Positions 36,701 to 50,414 of a DNA stretch of 64,000 nucleotides are shown piece by piece (position 1 is the first letter of the stretch; every line of letters starts with the position of its first letter). This DNA comes from Parascedosporium putredinis (Eukaryota > Ascomycota > Sordariomycetes > Microascales > Microascaceae): positions 496,001-560,000 of the forward strand of contig CASHTG010000021.1 in NCBI GenBank assembly GCA_949357655.1, read 5' to 3'. Made by a program: the position numbers and the translations under genes. The notes beneath the pieces were generated by a model. It worked only from the letters and a program-made list of their open reading frames with translations. It was not told the origin of the DNA and searched no databases.

Positions 36701-39696
36701 AGTAATGCGCAAGTGCGGGAGCTACGAAAGATAATTCAAAAGAAAATGAAGAAGAAGAAGAAGAAAAAAAAAAAAAAGAGGGTCGCGTTTGATTTTTTTC
36801 CTCCCTGACAACCTGGAGGGTCAAAAGACCGAAGTGGGTTCCCAAACCTTGACTTTGATACATAGACGTGTGTTTTGGCCACGATGGTCCAGCTTGACTC
36901 GGGTTTATTCTTAGCCAGGGTGGGTCGAAAAAGAAACGCCTTTCAAGTCGAACTTCATCATCTTGTGGCGACGCCTCAGTGGGGGCGTCAAGTTTGCAAA
37001 GGCCGCAAAAGTCAAACAAAGATGTCGACCCACCGAGGAGGGAGAGTTCCGGATTCAAAAACACACGCAGTCCCCTTTCGAACCTCCCGGGATCCATTCT
37101 TCCCCGGTCGGTATTGCGCCACCTCGTCAGGGGTTTGTGATGAGGGCGGTGATCACCAGACCTGGTGCTTGCCCGGCCGCAATTACACATCGACTTCGGT
37201 CAACAACGGCCAGCCTGGCCAAAAGTTCGATGCTCTCCATCAGACCCCGACAACACGGGAAATATTCGTCAGGGGCAACGGATTGCTCGCCCGAGCATGT
37301 GTGTGCGGAGGATCACAGCAGTCGGAGCGGAGAGGATGTTACTCGTGCAACGAAGATTGATTTAGAGGTCAAAACGCGAGACGAAAATAGATTCGTCTGA
37401 TGTCCAGAAAGAAGAGAGTCAAACATCGTCATGGCCTACACTTGGGAGAAACGAAGCTCCTCTCCCTGATACAATCAAAGATGCACAGTCATTTCCCCGC
37501 GCTCGGCACGTTTCTATAGTGCTGCGTATCAGACAGGTATCACCACATCTGCACGTCCTATGAAGAGGCTGAGATCCGATGAGCCGCCCAGACTCAATCA
37601 TTCAGACTGCGCGTCCCGTCTCGTCCTTTTCAGCTATCCCAGGACTGATTCGTCTGTTAAGAGTCGTCGGCCCCGTATCCTGCTGCTCGCGTAGGCAAAG
37701 ACTAGATGATTCAGAAACATTTCAACTCGGACTCATGGGAAACGCGTGTCAAGGCTGCAAGACATTGATCTCAAATCCGCATTTCAGCTTTCATTGCCTG
37801 AGGCAGAAGAAAGGCGTGACCTTTGTGTGACTCGAGTTTCAACTTCACTTGATTCCAACTCGTTTCCGAATCACGCGAAAGCTCCCACTTCCTGCTTCTC
37901 CCTCCCAAAAACACATCGCGTCCACACATTTCCGTAGTTTCCATCATGAGCCCCAAGTCATCCCTCTTCAGAGACGAATTTCGCCGGGCTACTCACGGGG
38001 AAGCTTGTGACATGGTCAAGAGTTCTTGCCCGCGCCCACCCACTTTCCTTTTTCAAGACGTAGAACGCGGAGAGAGAAATGCCGTGCTTATCATCGACAA
38101 GCTTCGAGGGAGGACAAGAGAAGCGGAGAAAATGATAGGAAACCATAAGAATCATGATCATAACTGTCGTAAGGGCTAACTAAATGTTCAGCAGTAGATA
38201 CGAGAAGATGCTAAACTGGACATCAAGAGTTCATCGTCAAATCATCCTCACCGCCCAATCCAATTCGTGAATGCCAATTTTGTGTGTTCGAAGTTGACCC
38301 CCAATGCGAGAACAGAAAGCAAAAGTTGCGAAGAGGCCTGGCTAGGATAGATCTATGCCGAGCAGGTCCGCTGTTTCGCTTCATGAAAAAGAAAAACATG
38401 ACGGGTGATCTGACGAGAGATGCTTTTCGATCGCATCAATCACCGTCACCCTTTGGTCCAGATCACCGAGGAAAGCGCCCGGGTAATGGCCACCGAATCC
38501 GTCCCTTTCGTCGGCTGTCAACTGCGTATGCGTTCATAAAAACAAGGAAATTCGTTAAGGATGATTTCGACCCCATTCCAAAAGTATCCACATTAACCAA
38601 GTTCACCAACCCGGAGAGAACTCGGGATCGGAATTGGATGCTGCTCCCTCACTCGTCGTTCCGGCAGCCCGGAAATTTCCATCCACAACCGCCCCCGTTG
38701 TAGGACAACCCCTTTCGTTGTCTCGTTGGAGAGAGAATAAGTGAAAAAGACGCCGTAAAGAAAAGACGGGCAAGAAAGAAAGACAAGAGGAAAAACGAAT
38801 AAGGCAAGTTTGAAGGCCCCTGTTAGTTCCACACAGCCTCCCGACTTGTGTTGAAGCGCACGGCAGGTAAACTTGTCCAGCGACGTCCCAGAGCATCAAG
38901 TGTGCTCCAAACCGAGAGTCGAGACCAAAAGCTCTATTCCGGAACTGGTAATCCAAAGGAAAATATATAGGGTTCTGTGAGGCAGAAGACACCTAGGATG
39001 GATTGAACGTCCGTTCTAAGAGAAAAAGAAAAAGAAAAGCAAAAATGAGGTGAAATATAAGGCATAATGCGATAAAATGAACCCATTGGTCGAACCCATG
39101 AGGCCGTCAGATCATTTCTAAGTCGTGAAGGTCGTTAAAATCGTTTCGTGAAGAAATCCGAGATAAAAGAGAAAGAAGCAGAGGCCCGTTGAAGAGAAAA
39201 AAAAGCGCCAATAAACAAGATGCGATAACGTCTTCCTTTTGTTTGTTTTGGGGTTTCGAGAGGATCTCGTTCACACCAACCGGCCTGTTCTCCCTGTCGT
39301 AAACAAGGAGAAATCTTCCTCCCAAGCGCAAAAACATGGCCTACGGTGTGATGCTATGTGCGGAGACTTTTTCTTTATAAAGGGCATGTCGTGTTTGTTT
39401 TTTTCGAGGGTGTTTTGGGTATATCCCTAGGGGAATGGTGCTGTGAAGCCCGTTGAACGTTTATATCTGCGCCGTTCGCTATACTCTTTGCATTGCAGAG
39501 TTCCAAACCGTCTCCGGAAATGTGCCGACATTGTTGTATGGTTGTATGGCTGCTGCCGAGGCGTCCAAGGTCGTCAAAACGGATCATGAATAGAAAAACC
39601 AACAAGGAGAGATTTCCGCCACTGTTCCGTGTCCTCAGCGCACGGCTCCGTCGTTCCTGGTATTACCGTTTTCTTCTTTTTGCCCGAAAGAGCACT
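33783..39696. other. Intergenic, mpg1 upstream side
   Basis: Begins with the mpg1 promoter. The remainder has no frame with a recognisable domain; the longest (193 codons, 36609-37190, minus) is Pro/Ser/Phe-rich and includes a translated GAA/A-run (A14 at about 36764-36777). I see no RNA gene or mobile element. Confidence 0.55.
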
Positions 39697-40029
39697 CTAC
39701 TCAAAGGACGCGGTCGAACTGCTACTGGAATGGTGTCCGGAACGCCGGCCGTGACCGCCGTTGGGGTTAGGAGTTCGGCTGGAGGAGTTGTGATGGCTTC
39801 CCTTCCGGTGGCGGCGGCTCGATTCGTTGGCAGGCAGTCCCTGCACGATGCCGTTTCGAACAATCATTCCGCCGTTGACAGAAAAGTTCCGGCAGACCAT
39901 AAAGGCACGCATGGCGGCATTTTCCTGGGCGAGGATATCCGACTCGTACGCAAGATCCGTCTGATACTCCCTGCCGTTCACAAGGACGTGGCAGGTGTAG
40001 CCGCTCGAGCTACGGTAGCATTCGTACAT
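39697..40029 (-). CDS. Small protein with dsRNA-binding-like core (partial 5' structure)
   Basis: A 110-codon frame, read right to left, has a compact, non-random core: GYTCHVLVNGREYQTD, then LAQENAAMRAFMVCRNFSVN, then GGMIVRNGIVQGLPANE, followed by a Ser/His/Gly-rich basic tail that is probably disordered. The strand-strand-strand-helix layout with the AxENAAMRAF helix resembles a double-stranded-RNA-binding domain. This is an inference, since the canonical basic KKxAK motif is absent. Directly upstream the frame continues as W-G-D-P-M-Y to a good acceptor (ACTAAC, then TTCTCCCAG at about 40053), so the real protein probably has an earlier exon. A GTAAGT donor near 40643 could pair with it, giving a long (about 590 nt) intron. 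I could not fix the first exon, so only the certain part is given, with the methionine at 40029 as a possible start. Confidence 0.6.
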   Translation of the reverse strand: MYECYRSSSGYTCHVLVNGREYQTDLAYESDILAQENAAMRAFMVCRNFSVNGGMIVRNGIVQGLPANESSRRHRKGSHHNSSSRTPNPNGGHGRRSGHHSSSSSTASFE

Positions 40030-42743
40030 GGGGTCTCCCCATCCACGACGGCGGCAAAGACCTGGGAGAAGAATGGGCGTTAGTTTCTAGTTGGCCAATT
40101 TTCTGCTTTCCGCGCAGATGAGACGCGCGCTTGTGCATCTCACGACCCCGGCCGAAGACAAGGCATGGTTGATGCAGGATCATCGTAGGCCGGTCCCTTC
40201 AGTGCTCATACACCCAACGGCGCGCTGTAGACCTGCATGGGAGCCTAAGATGGCTGGCCCAACTCGCTTCCCCGGAGTGTTCAACCTCGTATCCCATGAG
40301 ATCATGCCCGTTGGGTGATCTTAATAGCCTCGGAGAGGCCTGATCCGGTGAGATAGGAGTGAACAGCCCAAACGCAGGGTGGCCGTTTCTCGATCCGTGC
40401 CCAACTTGTCCGGAAGCATAATTTCAGCAGGCAGGCCTCTACATTTGTAAAGTTTCACTAGGAAACTAGACACAGGCGCAAGGCGTCAAGAGATGGGGCA
40501 ACAAGCCTCCAATCTTCAAGGCCGTGTGAGGAGGGGCTCCGTTGAGGAGTCCAATCCAAGTGAAGATAGTAGTGGAGCACGGGCCAAAACAGCACAAATG
40601 CGAGGACCCCCACGCAGGCAATTCGCAAATTTACATCAATTGAACAACTTACTTTCCAAGTACTGGATATAGAAGCCTCGCATTGTGATCGTTGGGCGTC
40701 AATGGCACGACCTTGTTGGGTGGCTGGCCAAAAGGGCGGAAGAGGAAGAAGAAAAATAAGAATAATAAGGGTACTCCGTGGAAGCGGGCCCGGGATACGG
40801 ATAACCTCGCTCGAGAAGGGGCAAGGCAACCTCTAGAACAAACAGGGGTTCTAACCAGGAGGGACAGCAAACGTGACGAGAGAATTGGTGGCTTCCGGGT
40901 GCCGAGCGGTATATGCCGGCGAGGTGCTCAAGACTTCCTGCGGTGTCGAGCTGGAGATGCAGCCAAACCCAACGTGAGGCAGCAATGTGTTAAACTATTT
41001 TCGGGCAACCGGAGCGGAGGGGTGGTGGCCACAAAAGGGTATAAAGATGTAGTCGAGAGGGCGGAGCGCACACCGGTGACAAGAACAAGAGCAGCAGGAG
41101 CAGGAGCAGTAGCAGGCAGAACAACGGGATGTAACTTTTGAAGAGGGGCAGGAGGATAAAAATAAAGAAGGAAGAAGAAGAAAAACAAGGAAGTGGAGAT
41201 ATGTCGAGGTGAGACAGGGAAGGTAGGTCTCAAAAGAAGAAAAGAGCTCGAGAAAGAAGCGTGGAGGGAAGAGAACGTGGAACGAGGAATATTTGAGGTG
41301 AGGGTTCAAGTGTCTTTTGATTCAGCTCTTGGGCCCTCGCTTTTCTACAAATCTGAATTCCGCTTGCGCCGTTGCTTTGGACCAATGTTCGTTGTCCTCC
41401 TTGCCGGATCGGAAGGGAAACAGAAAAAAAGAGAGGAAAAAAAAAAAACACTGGCAGGTAAAATAAGGGCAGGGGAATTGGGGGAAGTTGAAGCAGAGTG
41501 GTGGTGCTAAAGTAATGGCTCCTGGTAGGGGTATGTCGAAATCTTGTTATTAAACCCTCTACTCTTGTACTTGTCCACTACGTACACTACCCAGCTCGAG
41601 AGTGCAGTAACCCCCTCCCTCCAAGGCACATTGAATCCATTCGATTGCCCCCGGTTCCAATTGACGTTTTGTGGCCTCACTCGGCTCCCCTCTCCTCCAA
41701 AGGGTCCAAAGGGCCAGCCCACAGCCCACGAGTTGGGACCGGTTTGCAGTCATAAAAGCTACAAACAGTTGGGACAAGAGCAAGTCCAGTCCAGTCAACG
41801 TGAGAGGGGCAACGGCGAATTGATGTGCGCGCTATTGTTAGTGCGGGGCCACGGCACGGGGTGTGCGTTTGGGAAACCCTTCGTGCAAAGGTTCACCTCT
41901 TGTACTCGACTCGTCGTCGTGGAGGAGTTGATTCCCATGCCAGATCATTTCCACCATGCCATGCCCCCGACTTCCACTCCTCCACTGGCCAGCAGGCATT
42001 AATTGATATGTACAATGAAATGACATTGATGCAGACTTTGGTGGGAACCGATGCTGCGAGGCCCATCGGCCGGCCAGGGCCACAGCCATAGCCAGCATAA
42101 TAATATTACCCAGTCCTCTCCAGAGTACATCCAGTCCCTCCAAAGACAGCATGGCATGGCATGGGGCATGGGGCAAGGCCCGCGCACGCGCCAGAAGGAT
42201 GAGCCAGCCGAGTAGGTTTCCATGGGTTCTGGCGGTCGGTCGGGAGGTTGGTCAGTGCAGGAGGGTTTGACGTACAGTAACCTACAGGCCCAGGGTCCCC
42301 CTTCCACTTCAGTTCAACCTCGTTGGACCTCAAGTGCTCCTTATCCCGTTCACCTCCGGGTTGATAAGTCCGTCTGAACTGCAACAGCCAGCAGGGGAAC
42401 CCGGCCAGGGTCTTGGAACCCCCGTTTTTCGGGGTTTCGAGCAGCCGAGAAGAAGAAGAAAAAAAAATGAATAATAGCAATGGGGAAACAGCCCACAGGT
42501 CGAAACTGCGGCTCCTCGAAGATGTAGATACACCCACTGTACATGGAGAGTGTGACCCATACCTGATGTGTTGGCTCGTGTCGTTGCCAGTTGATAGAGA
42601 AGCGGTCCCATTTTAGTCTAGCCGCCAAACTCCACCCCATGGAATACAGAGCCGGTCCATTTTTTCTTCCTTTTCCTTTCTTTTCTATTACCCTTAATTT
42701 TTTCTAGACTCTCACCTTTTTCTCCTCGTTTGCTCTGTAAAGA

Positions 42744-42777
42744 GGGGGAAGGGGGGAGGAGAGGAGAGGGGGAGGGG
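42744..42777 (+). other. Potential G-quadruplex tract
   Basis: Four runs of 5, 6, 5 and 4 G lie in 34 bases, with loops of 2, 11 and 1 bases. The surrounding sequence is purine-only for about 35 bases, so a triplex-type structure is also possible. There is no nearby gene to assign it to. Confidence 0.45.
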
Positions 42778-44044
42778 TGGCGGCACAAAAACCACGATCC
42801 CCAATGACCGCAGCGTCCCGATAGAGTGTCCCGAGGATACACGTAAGTATGTACATGCGAGGAGAGCTCGATGAAGCCGGATGGGGCAAGGGAGCCGCTG
42901 AAGAGTTCGTGGCCGGCGGATGAAACGAGGGAATGTGGGCAAACGTGCAATGTGCTCCTCTCTCCTCGTGTGTTGCGAGTCTGGGTAGAGAGGCGGCGGC
43001 CCTGCGGCGGCAGATGAATCAACAACCCACATTAGGTGATGCGCGAGGGTTCAGACTTGTGCTGTCGACGCCGCCGACGCCGCCGGCGAAGGGTAAAGGG
43101 GAAAAAAACACACATCCATCCCTAGCCCGGAGAGGTTGTCAAGGGATCAATTGCTTCCGACCCAAGGGACCCGGCACCCGCGCACTCAACTCCAACTGAG
43201 CTGTGTTAGCGATTGTATTTCATTACTGAGACTGATACCGAGATTCGGCTCACAACCAAACAAGAGCTGCTATTCGTGTTCTCGTCTTCTTCGAGAATAT
43301 AACGGGACCGCCGGGGCCATTTCTTTGCCCCTCGGAGAAGTTTCGAGACGGGGTTGGCGATGTTCCTATCACTGATACAGCTAGTCAAACCTCTCCATCC
43401 AGATCGCCCCGAACTCGCCCCATTCACGACCACATATCCCTTGCGCTGCAGGGAGAATTTTAGGACGGGCATGATATCCTTGGCCAGTGCCTACGCATCT
43501 ACCTCCTGTTGCCCCCAATACGCAAGGCTCTGCATGGTACCAGAGGTGTATCTGCTGTTGTACGGGGTCTGTTCTTTCTGCAAGTCACTTCGAATGGACA
43601 TCGTTCTTGCCCTTTCTCGAAATAAGCGTGGCGCCTGTATATGCAGAGTCCAGGCATAGTGATGTGGCAAAATGGAACCATCGAGACGAGCCAATCTCCG
43701 CCTATTTACAGGCAAGGACAAATACTTTGATGAGGTGTACCTTGTTTTCATTTTTGGCTCGCTTTTTTTTTTTTTTTTTCTGTTGTTTTTTTCTTTCTTT
43801 CTTCAACCCCCTCGCTGATCATGCTATGCACCGATATTTCACTACGAACAAGGACAGAACCCGAGGGACCAGTGGGAAACCACCCTGGGCACTGCGCTAG
43901 GGGCGATCGATCCGCACCGTTTCCATTTGCAGTAAAAGAGCTGAGGCTCCGAGATCATGTTCTTCTTCAAATCGTATCTTCTTGTTTTTTAGCCTCCTCA
44001 CGAACTCTATCGTTGCCTCGAAGCGCCCAAACATTCGTCTCGTG

Positions 44045-44068
44045 AGGACGTCAGGACGTCAGGACGTT
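44045..44068. repeat. Three tandem copies of AGGACGTY
   Basis: An 8-bp unit is repeated three times without spacer; the third copy ends in T instead of C. Each copy contains an ACGTC/ACGTT half-site of the kind bound by bZIP (CRE/ATF-type) factors, which is a resemblance only. Confidence 0.6.
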
Positions 44069-47000
44069 CCAGCGAGCGTGTCGAGGTGAGTGATGGAGCC
44101 TGCAATTGGTTTCTTGAGGATCGTTGGCGCCGGGTCCGTTGCCCACTCTGATCTTTTGGTTGGAGTTAGTGCAATCTTCCTTCTTCCAAACATCGGATTA
44201 GCTTCGCTCAATGGAAATCACCCGCACCGCGAAACAGTGTAATACGGGTTTGTGGGGTAACGATATTGATATCCCCACTTTACCACCCCCAACCGTACCA
44301 CCGAGGTACATCATCAATGATGGATCAATCCCTTGTGGGTGCAATGCATGCAAGGCAGGGCTTGACTATAATGGTTTTTTGAGGTCCAGCAGCTATTACA
44401 CAAAAAGTAACTCCAGGTCGACACTTCCTGACAACACCTTGAGGAAATCCCCTCTTTTTGCGATATAATATTACGACATGGAAGGCGAAAGGGGCATCAC
44501 AATCAAGTCTCCTGCGTGCCGTCGAACAGCGTGTCTGCAAGGCAAAAGGAGATGATGATCGGTCCTGGAAAATATCCAGAGGTTGTGCCGTGCTGCCTCC
44601 TTCTGGGTGTGGAGGGGAGATGTGGGCCTGCGATCCTTCAATGAATGGGAAAACAAGCACATAAACTCGAGGCTTGTTTTCTTTTTTTCTTTTTGGGTTC
44701 TTCTTCTATCGCTACGTGAGGGTAAGGGGAGGGGCACGCCTTGGGAGAGAATCCGCGGCCCGTATAAACCAATCTCCAAGTTTTAGAGTCAGTTGAGGGC
44801 GAGATCCAATTTCCTAAAACAGTTGACAGCACTCTGTTATGGGTGAAGCTGGATAGCGGATGGATAACCGCCGCCAAATTACGTGCAGTTTGATGTGCCC
44901 GGAAGAAGTCCCAAGACTTCAATGTTGGTGGTTGGAGGGACTCAAGATCATCAAGTGGAGAGCGGCCACCGCTTCCGGCGACCCTTCACCGGTATGAGGT
45001 GGCAAGTTTGATGAGCAAACTGTGCATCAGCTTGGAAACGGCCAAAGGGTAAAAGTCTTCAAATTGGACGAGCTTCATTCTTCAACAGCAAACCAGACAT
45101 GGCCTCTCCCGAGGTACTCGCTGGTAGAATCGGCCACGTTTTGTGGCTGGCAAGGGAGCTCCATCACTGGGCGATTCGCGATGCTGTGCTCCAATTGAGA
45201 GGGTGCGCGGCACAGAGGCGCCAAGGCAGTGGCGACAAATCAGAGGCCGTCTACCAAAAACCAAAACCAAAACTACTCAGAACACTCCCAAAATAAAATA
45301 AAAAAAAAAAGGTGGCCAGGGCAGGGGTATATCACGGTGATTCGGTTCGTGGCCTTCCACACACTCTGATTAGCCCTGATCCCTTGAGACCGGGCGGCCA
45401 CAACGGCGAACAGGCTAAGAGGGTCACAGAAGACGATGAAGAGTGGCAGTGATTGGTAAAGAGCTATCAAATGGGGCAGGTGAGTGAGACGCCAATGGAC
45501 CGGAATCGGCGCCTGGTGCTCGGAATGAGCAATCCCACAGCTCGATCCCCAGGACTTCGAGTATTCTCTGTGTGGCCCAGCCTAGCCAATATGCAAACCA
45601 TCCATCTCTTGGGGCAAGAGTGGGGGAGGGGACCCAAAAATGCCGGCGGTGGAAGTTGGACGGCCTTTTACTGGTTGTTGGGGACCCTCTGAAGGTCGGT
45701 GAAGGAGAGGCAAATGGATGGCCCCGATGGCGACGCCGAAGAGGGAGAGCGAAGACGACGAAAAAGACTACCCTGCACATGATTCTGGAAAGAAACTTAG
45801 CTCAAGACGTCAATGTTGGAGCAGTCAATTGGCCGGGGGCCGTTCCAGACCAAGCGATGATTGAACGGATGAGATCGACTAGAGAGTTCTTGTAACTCGT
45901 CAAGTGTTCTCATATCGTGGGGTTTGCTCCGACTCTTTTCTTCGACCGCTTTAAAGCAGCAAAAGAGCCGGTTGAGCAATGTTCAATGCAACAGGCAGGC
46001 AAGCCTGCCCCCAGCGAGCCAGTTGCAAGCGCCGGCGCGAGGATATCGACACCCCAGTCGAGGTTAGGTACAGCTCCTGTACCGTGCAGGCTCTTTGGCC
46101 ATGGCCATGGCCGTTGTTATAATATCCTCCGAGAGCAACACGGCGGGGTGCGCGGGGACCATTGTTCGAGGCGAAAACAGGAAATCTCCACAGACAACAT
46201 TCCAAGCTAGATCGGACGGTGAATGGGCGGATGGACCAGACCAGCCCCCTCTTTGAAAAATTGTGAGGGGCAAAAGGAGGGGGAGAAGGCGAGGGATTGG
46301 GCGGTTTCACCAAATAGCAGCGGCGAGGACAACATAGACGGCCTTTGGGGGCACGGAAGTCTTGACATTCTCATGCAATGATGAGTTGGCAATGCTGCTG
46401 CTCAAATTAACGCGACCCTAGGGCAGAGGCGAGGAAGAAGAAACTTGCGCCGAGCCGAGAACGAACCACTCGACAAGAGCCCTCTCCCACCCGGCAGGCG
46501 CCAACCACAATCATCCATTTTCACCCCAGATACAATGGATGATTCACCCCATTGCCAAACAATGAACAGGAGTACTCTGTCACGGTGTCACATTGTCGTT
46601 GGCGATCGGAGCACGCGTGTGGGATGTTTTGATCGTGAGAAGAGAGGAGCCTGCTGGCCCGCGCAAGTGTGCCCTTGTAAGCCGTTACATCGGAAAACCA
46701 ATCCGAAATGTCATCGATGCATGTTTGGAGATGGGGCATACAGAACAAAAAGACGAAGTGAAGAGAAAAAAAAAAAAAAGGAGTGGCTCGTTCTGTTGAC
46801 AGCGGAACGACCCACCCACCCCTACATACGAAGCAGGATAATAGATGGCGATAATAGTTCTAAGGTTGGCCTTCTTTTTTTTTTTTTTTTTTGGTGTTTA
46901 GCAAGCGAGAAACGATTAAGGGAAGCAATAGGCGATCGTAGACCCTATGCTCTCGACAAAGATGAAAAACTCATTTCTTCATCCTGGTTGATACTAGATT

Positions 47001-50000
47001 GGTCATTTGGAATAAACGGGGCCTCAAATTCTGTGGTAGCGCCACGACAACGACGTCGTGAGTAAAGACAGCGTGTGGGAGAAAGGAGGTACAGGAGGAA
47101 GAAAATGGCTTCAACTCTGTTCTACATCTATACGTGACATGCAAATTTCTTCCAGATCAATGCTCATTTCCAGTCGGCGGCAACATCCCTCCGCCCCCAC
47201 GGCGATGCTTGACAGCAAGGTGAAGACGCACGCCTAAATGAACCCGCCCCCTTGCCGGGTTTTAACGAGATCCTAGGAAAAGTACCAGACCCGAGTCGGG
47301 GCGGGGTCCTCGGACCTATGGCATCCCGCATCCCTATCGGTGGAGAACGCAGGGGAAAGAGTCATGGCACCTTCCTAGATTCAACTGCCCCTGTCACAAC
47401 GCTGGCGAACGACTCGACACTCTGCCATTTGTAAGCCAATGGATGATAGTAGGACACACCGTCAAGTATGTGCGGAATATCCAGGACCTGTAGTGAAGCT
47501 AATAATACCACAGGAAGGAACGTTGGAGTTTCTTCGACGGAGTGCTCTCGCCCAGGTGAGTGCAAACCTGCCGAATGTGCCCATTGGTCCTTCCATGCCT
47601 ATTTTTGTGCCTGGCAAGGGAGGCATGAATTTCCCGCCCCTCCTTGTTAGATTCCTGGCGTCGAATGCGCCGCTGCGGATGCGATACCCTTGAATTCACG
47701 TGTGTGACGTGTGACGTGATTCCAACTCGAAACTGAAATATGTTCTTCTTCGACTCGAAACAACGCCCGATATCCTGTTCCGTGCAGGGGAGAGACTCTC
47801 TGCTCCTTCAGGCCGGCCAGAGCCGTCTCAGGCGGAGTAGTCAGCATCTCTCGCTATGGGTGCCCGTTTGCCCGTGAAGCAGCTTGTTCAAAAGCTGCGA
47901 TTTTATAGGGCAGCCTGTCGTCGAAAGCCTCATCGTCTAACAAAGTTCAACGATGGCCGGACAAGAGCCTCAACATCATCCCCGCTACTCGCGCATTCAC
48001 TTCTCGAGTGACATGACCTCCCCTTCACTTTAAGAAGGCAATGGCCCGAGTCTATACCTCTCCTCGAGGTACAGATTATATGAAGAGACTATTGCCATCC
48101 AAGCTAGATTCCTACTCAAAGAGAAAAAGGAAAAAAGTGAAGCAACGCATGACGATAACCTACTTCGACTGAGGAAATGATATTACCTTGGCTCCCCAAG
48201 GAACTCTTTGACAAGTTCAATCAGTCTCCCCAGAGCCCTTTGATGTGCCGGCCGTAGAATGATGGCACCGTCGGTCACAGACGTGGCCCGGCCGGGCAAT
48301 ACTAGATTATACACGGACCTGGTATGGCGCAGGAGCAAACGAGTTTAATCGACAGCTTTAGAAACCAAGTGGGCGCATGCCTTGAATTCAACCTATGCTA
48401 GTATCTGGGTGCATTGGATGGTGGTCGAGTCCTACCTGGCATAAAGTCGCGGGGGTGCGCTTCAACGCCTCGTACATGGCTATCTAGTACCCATCACGAT
48501 TGTTCCACTTTATGTTTGTTGTGTTTCTTGATACCTCTTATTTTTCCATTTTTGCCTATCCCTTGGTTCCGTATCGGAAACTAGAGTCTGGTGACAGACC
48601 AAAGTTACATGTGGCCTCACTTGAGGCCGCATGAGATCAACATGGCCCGATGGCGAGGCCAGCATCCCACCCTCCCCTCTTCCCCTGGGCCAGGGCCGAG
48701 TAGAAGCCAAGAGATACCGTCATCCATTCTTTATACCTCCTCCCAAGTTCTCACACTATCCCGTTCTCAGCCAGGAAACTATCTGATCCGACGCGCCACC
48801 CGACTCGTGGTCTCTGGACTAGGCCCGCCAGGGCCCCCTAAGGACGGTGTGGCGCCGAGAAACGGGTGGCCTTCTCCCGCCGATGCGTAGAAGGCACATA
48901 TATCTTCATTCTGAGGTGGGATTGAGGGGCGGATTGGCTTCGCTGCCTTCAAAATGATCCCTGGATCGGCTAGTCCGATGATACTTAGATATCAACCGGG
49001 CCTCCGCTCCCCAAACCGCGTTCTTGTTGGCGACGCGGAGTGGCCACGCAGTGGCCGTGAGCAAAGGCAGCTTCATCTCAAAGACATCAATAATTTAGCA
49101 ACCCCCTTGTTATGGTCACGGCTACATGCCTTCAGACCTCCCTCATATTGGCCTTCGGGCCCCTTCATTCCCACCGGCCAACTCATATTTCGCTAAGGAC
49201 GGAAAATTATGGATCTCTTCTGCGGGAAAGTTGGCATGAAACGAGTATTGTGGGGAGAAGGTAAAAGCCCACTCGAATTTCAGATATCCAACACGTCCAG
49301 TACCATGCGTGCTCGGTTCCGCGACTGACTCTCTGGGGACTGTCCTGAGCCAGCTCTGCAGGACCCCCTTTATCATTTTTGCATTCTCTTTTAGGCACTG
49401 GTCAGACAAGGTCAGCGAGGAACATGCATAGCAGAGGCTTTACCCCTCCCCGGACTTTCACCATGCAATATAGTTTGGAAAGAGAAATAACAACCTCAAG
49501 ACACCCCCTTTTAAAGACGCACGCCTGCCGGCTGGGGTGGGTCCATTCACAGTTCTCGCCTGCCTCCACGTCGTAAAGGGAGTACGAGTGGCAATGAAGG
49601 CGTCGGGGGAAGAGGAGAAGGAGGGAGGGAACACACGCCCGCCGGAAACCTGCAGATGTGTATACAGAGCGGCATGGCCTCTACTGACACCTTCCCATCC
49701 CAAGACCCGCCCCCGCCGACAAAGAGGGGGCCAAGTTCATATCCGAGAGCGGACAAGCTGGGCCACGTTTTTTGTGTCCTTCACAAAAAAGAAAGTATCC
49801 TTCACTCCCCGCCTCACGCACGTATATGAAGTAGAGTGCTAGGGAACTGGGACGATCTAAAGTGGGAATCTGGCCGCTGCAAGAGACCATAACCAAACTC
49901 GGCTATGTAATGTAATATTGAGCCGTTGACACGTCGACTGCTAATCGAATCTACACTGGCATTGCGTCGGCGAGACCATTCCTCTCCCCTGTTCCTTTGA

Positions 50001-50414
50001 CTGAACAAACAGGCACGCATACGTATACACCCTTCCCTTATCCTCTCGTTGAAGGATCGCAGTGTATAAGTATTGGACAAGGCCGAATCTAAAGAGAGGG
50101 CCTCCACGATGCACGCTTTGCTTTTATATTTCTCCATTCTAGAGCTGAGAAGCCCTCCAAGTTTGATGATCTAAGTGAGTGGACGAAATAGGCAGCAACG
50201 AGATTGAACAAGGGTAGCGTGGACGCCGAGTGTCTGTCTGATACAGAACAAAGGTGGAAAAACCGACAAGCATGCGGGGTGGCGTCGAGGAGGGTTGATA
50301 GAAAAGGGGGAGGGGGGCGTCGAAGAGAATCAAAAGAGTGCGAGGGACTAAGAGAGAGGAGAGTGAGAGGGAGGGACGGAGAGAATGCAGAGCAGGTTAT
50401 GCGGGCGGGCGGGT

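Larger units (their letters stand above)
40030..50414. other. 10 kb region without a supportable gene
   Basis: Starts with the likely 5' region of the small dsRNA-binding-like gene. The rest shows no exon chain or recognisable domain on either strand. It contains a G-rich tract (42744-42777), a GCATGG-type repeat (42149-42173), three AGGACGTY repeats (44045-44068), and long T runs (17 T at 43763-43779; 18 T at 46875-46892). The 206-codon frame at 46445-47065 runs through the second T run and is not credible. Confidence 0.55.

Noticed and set aside
39080..39105. GGGTTCGACC on the minus strand, tRNA-like
   Set aside because: Stem pairing fails and no acceptor stem or anticodon arm can be drawn.
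46445..47065. 206-codon plus-strand frame
   Set aside because: Runs through an A-run and an 18-T run (Lys and Phe strings), and no domain is visible.
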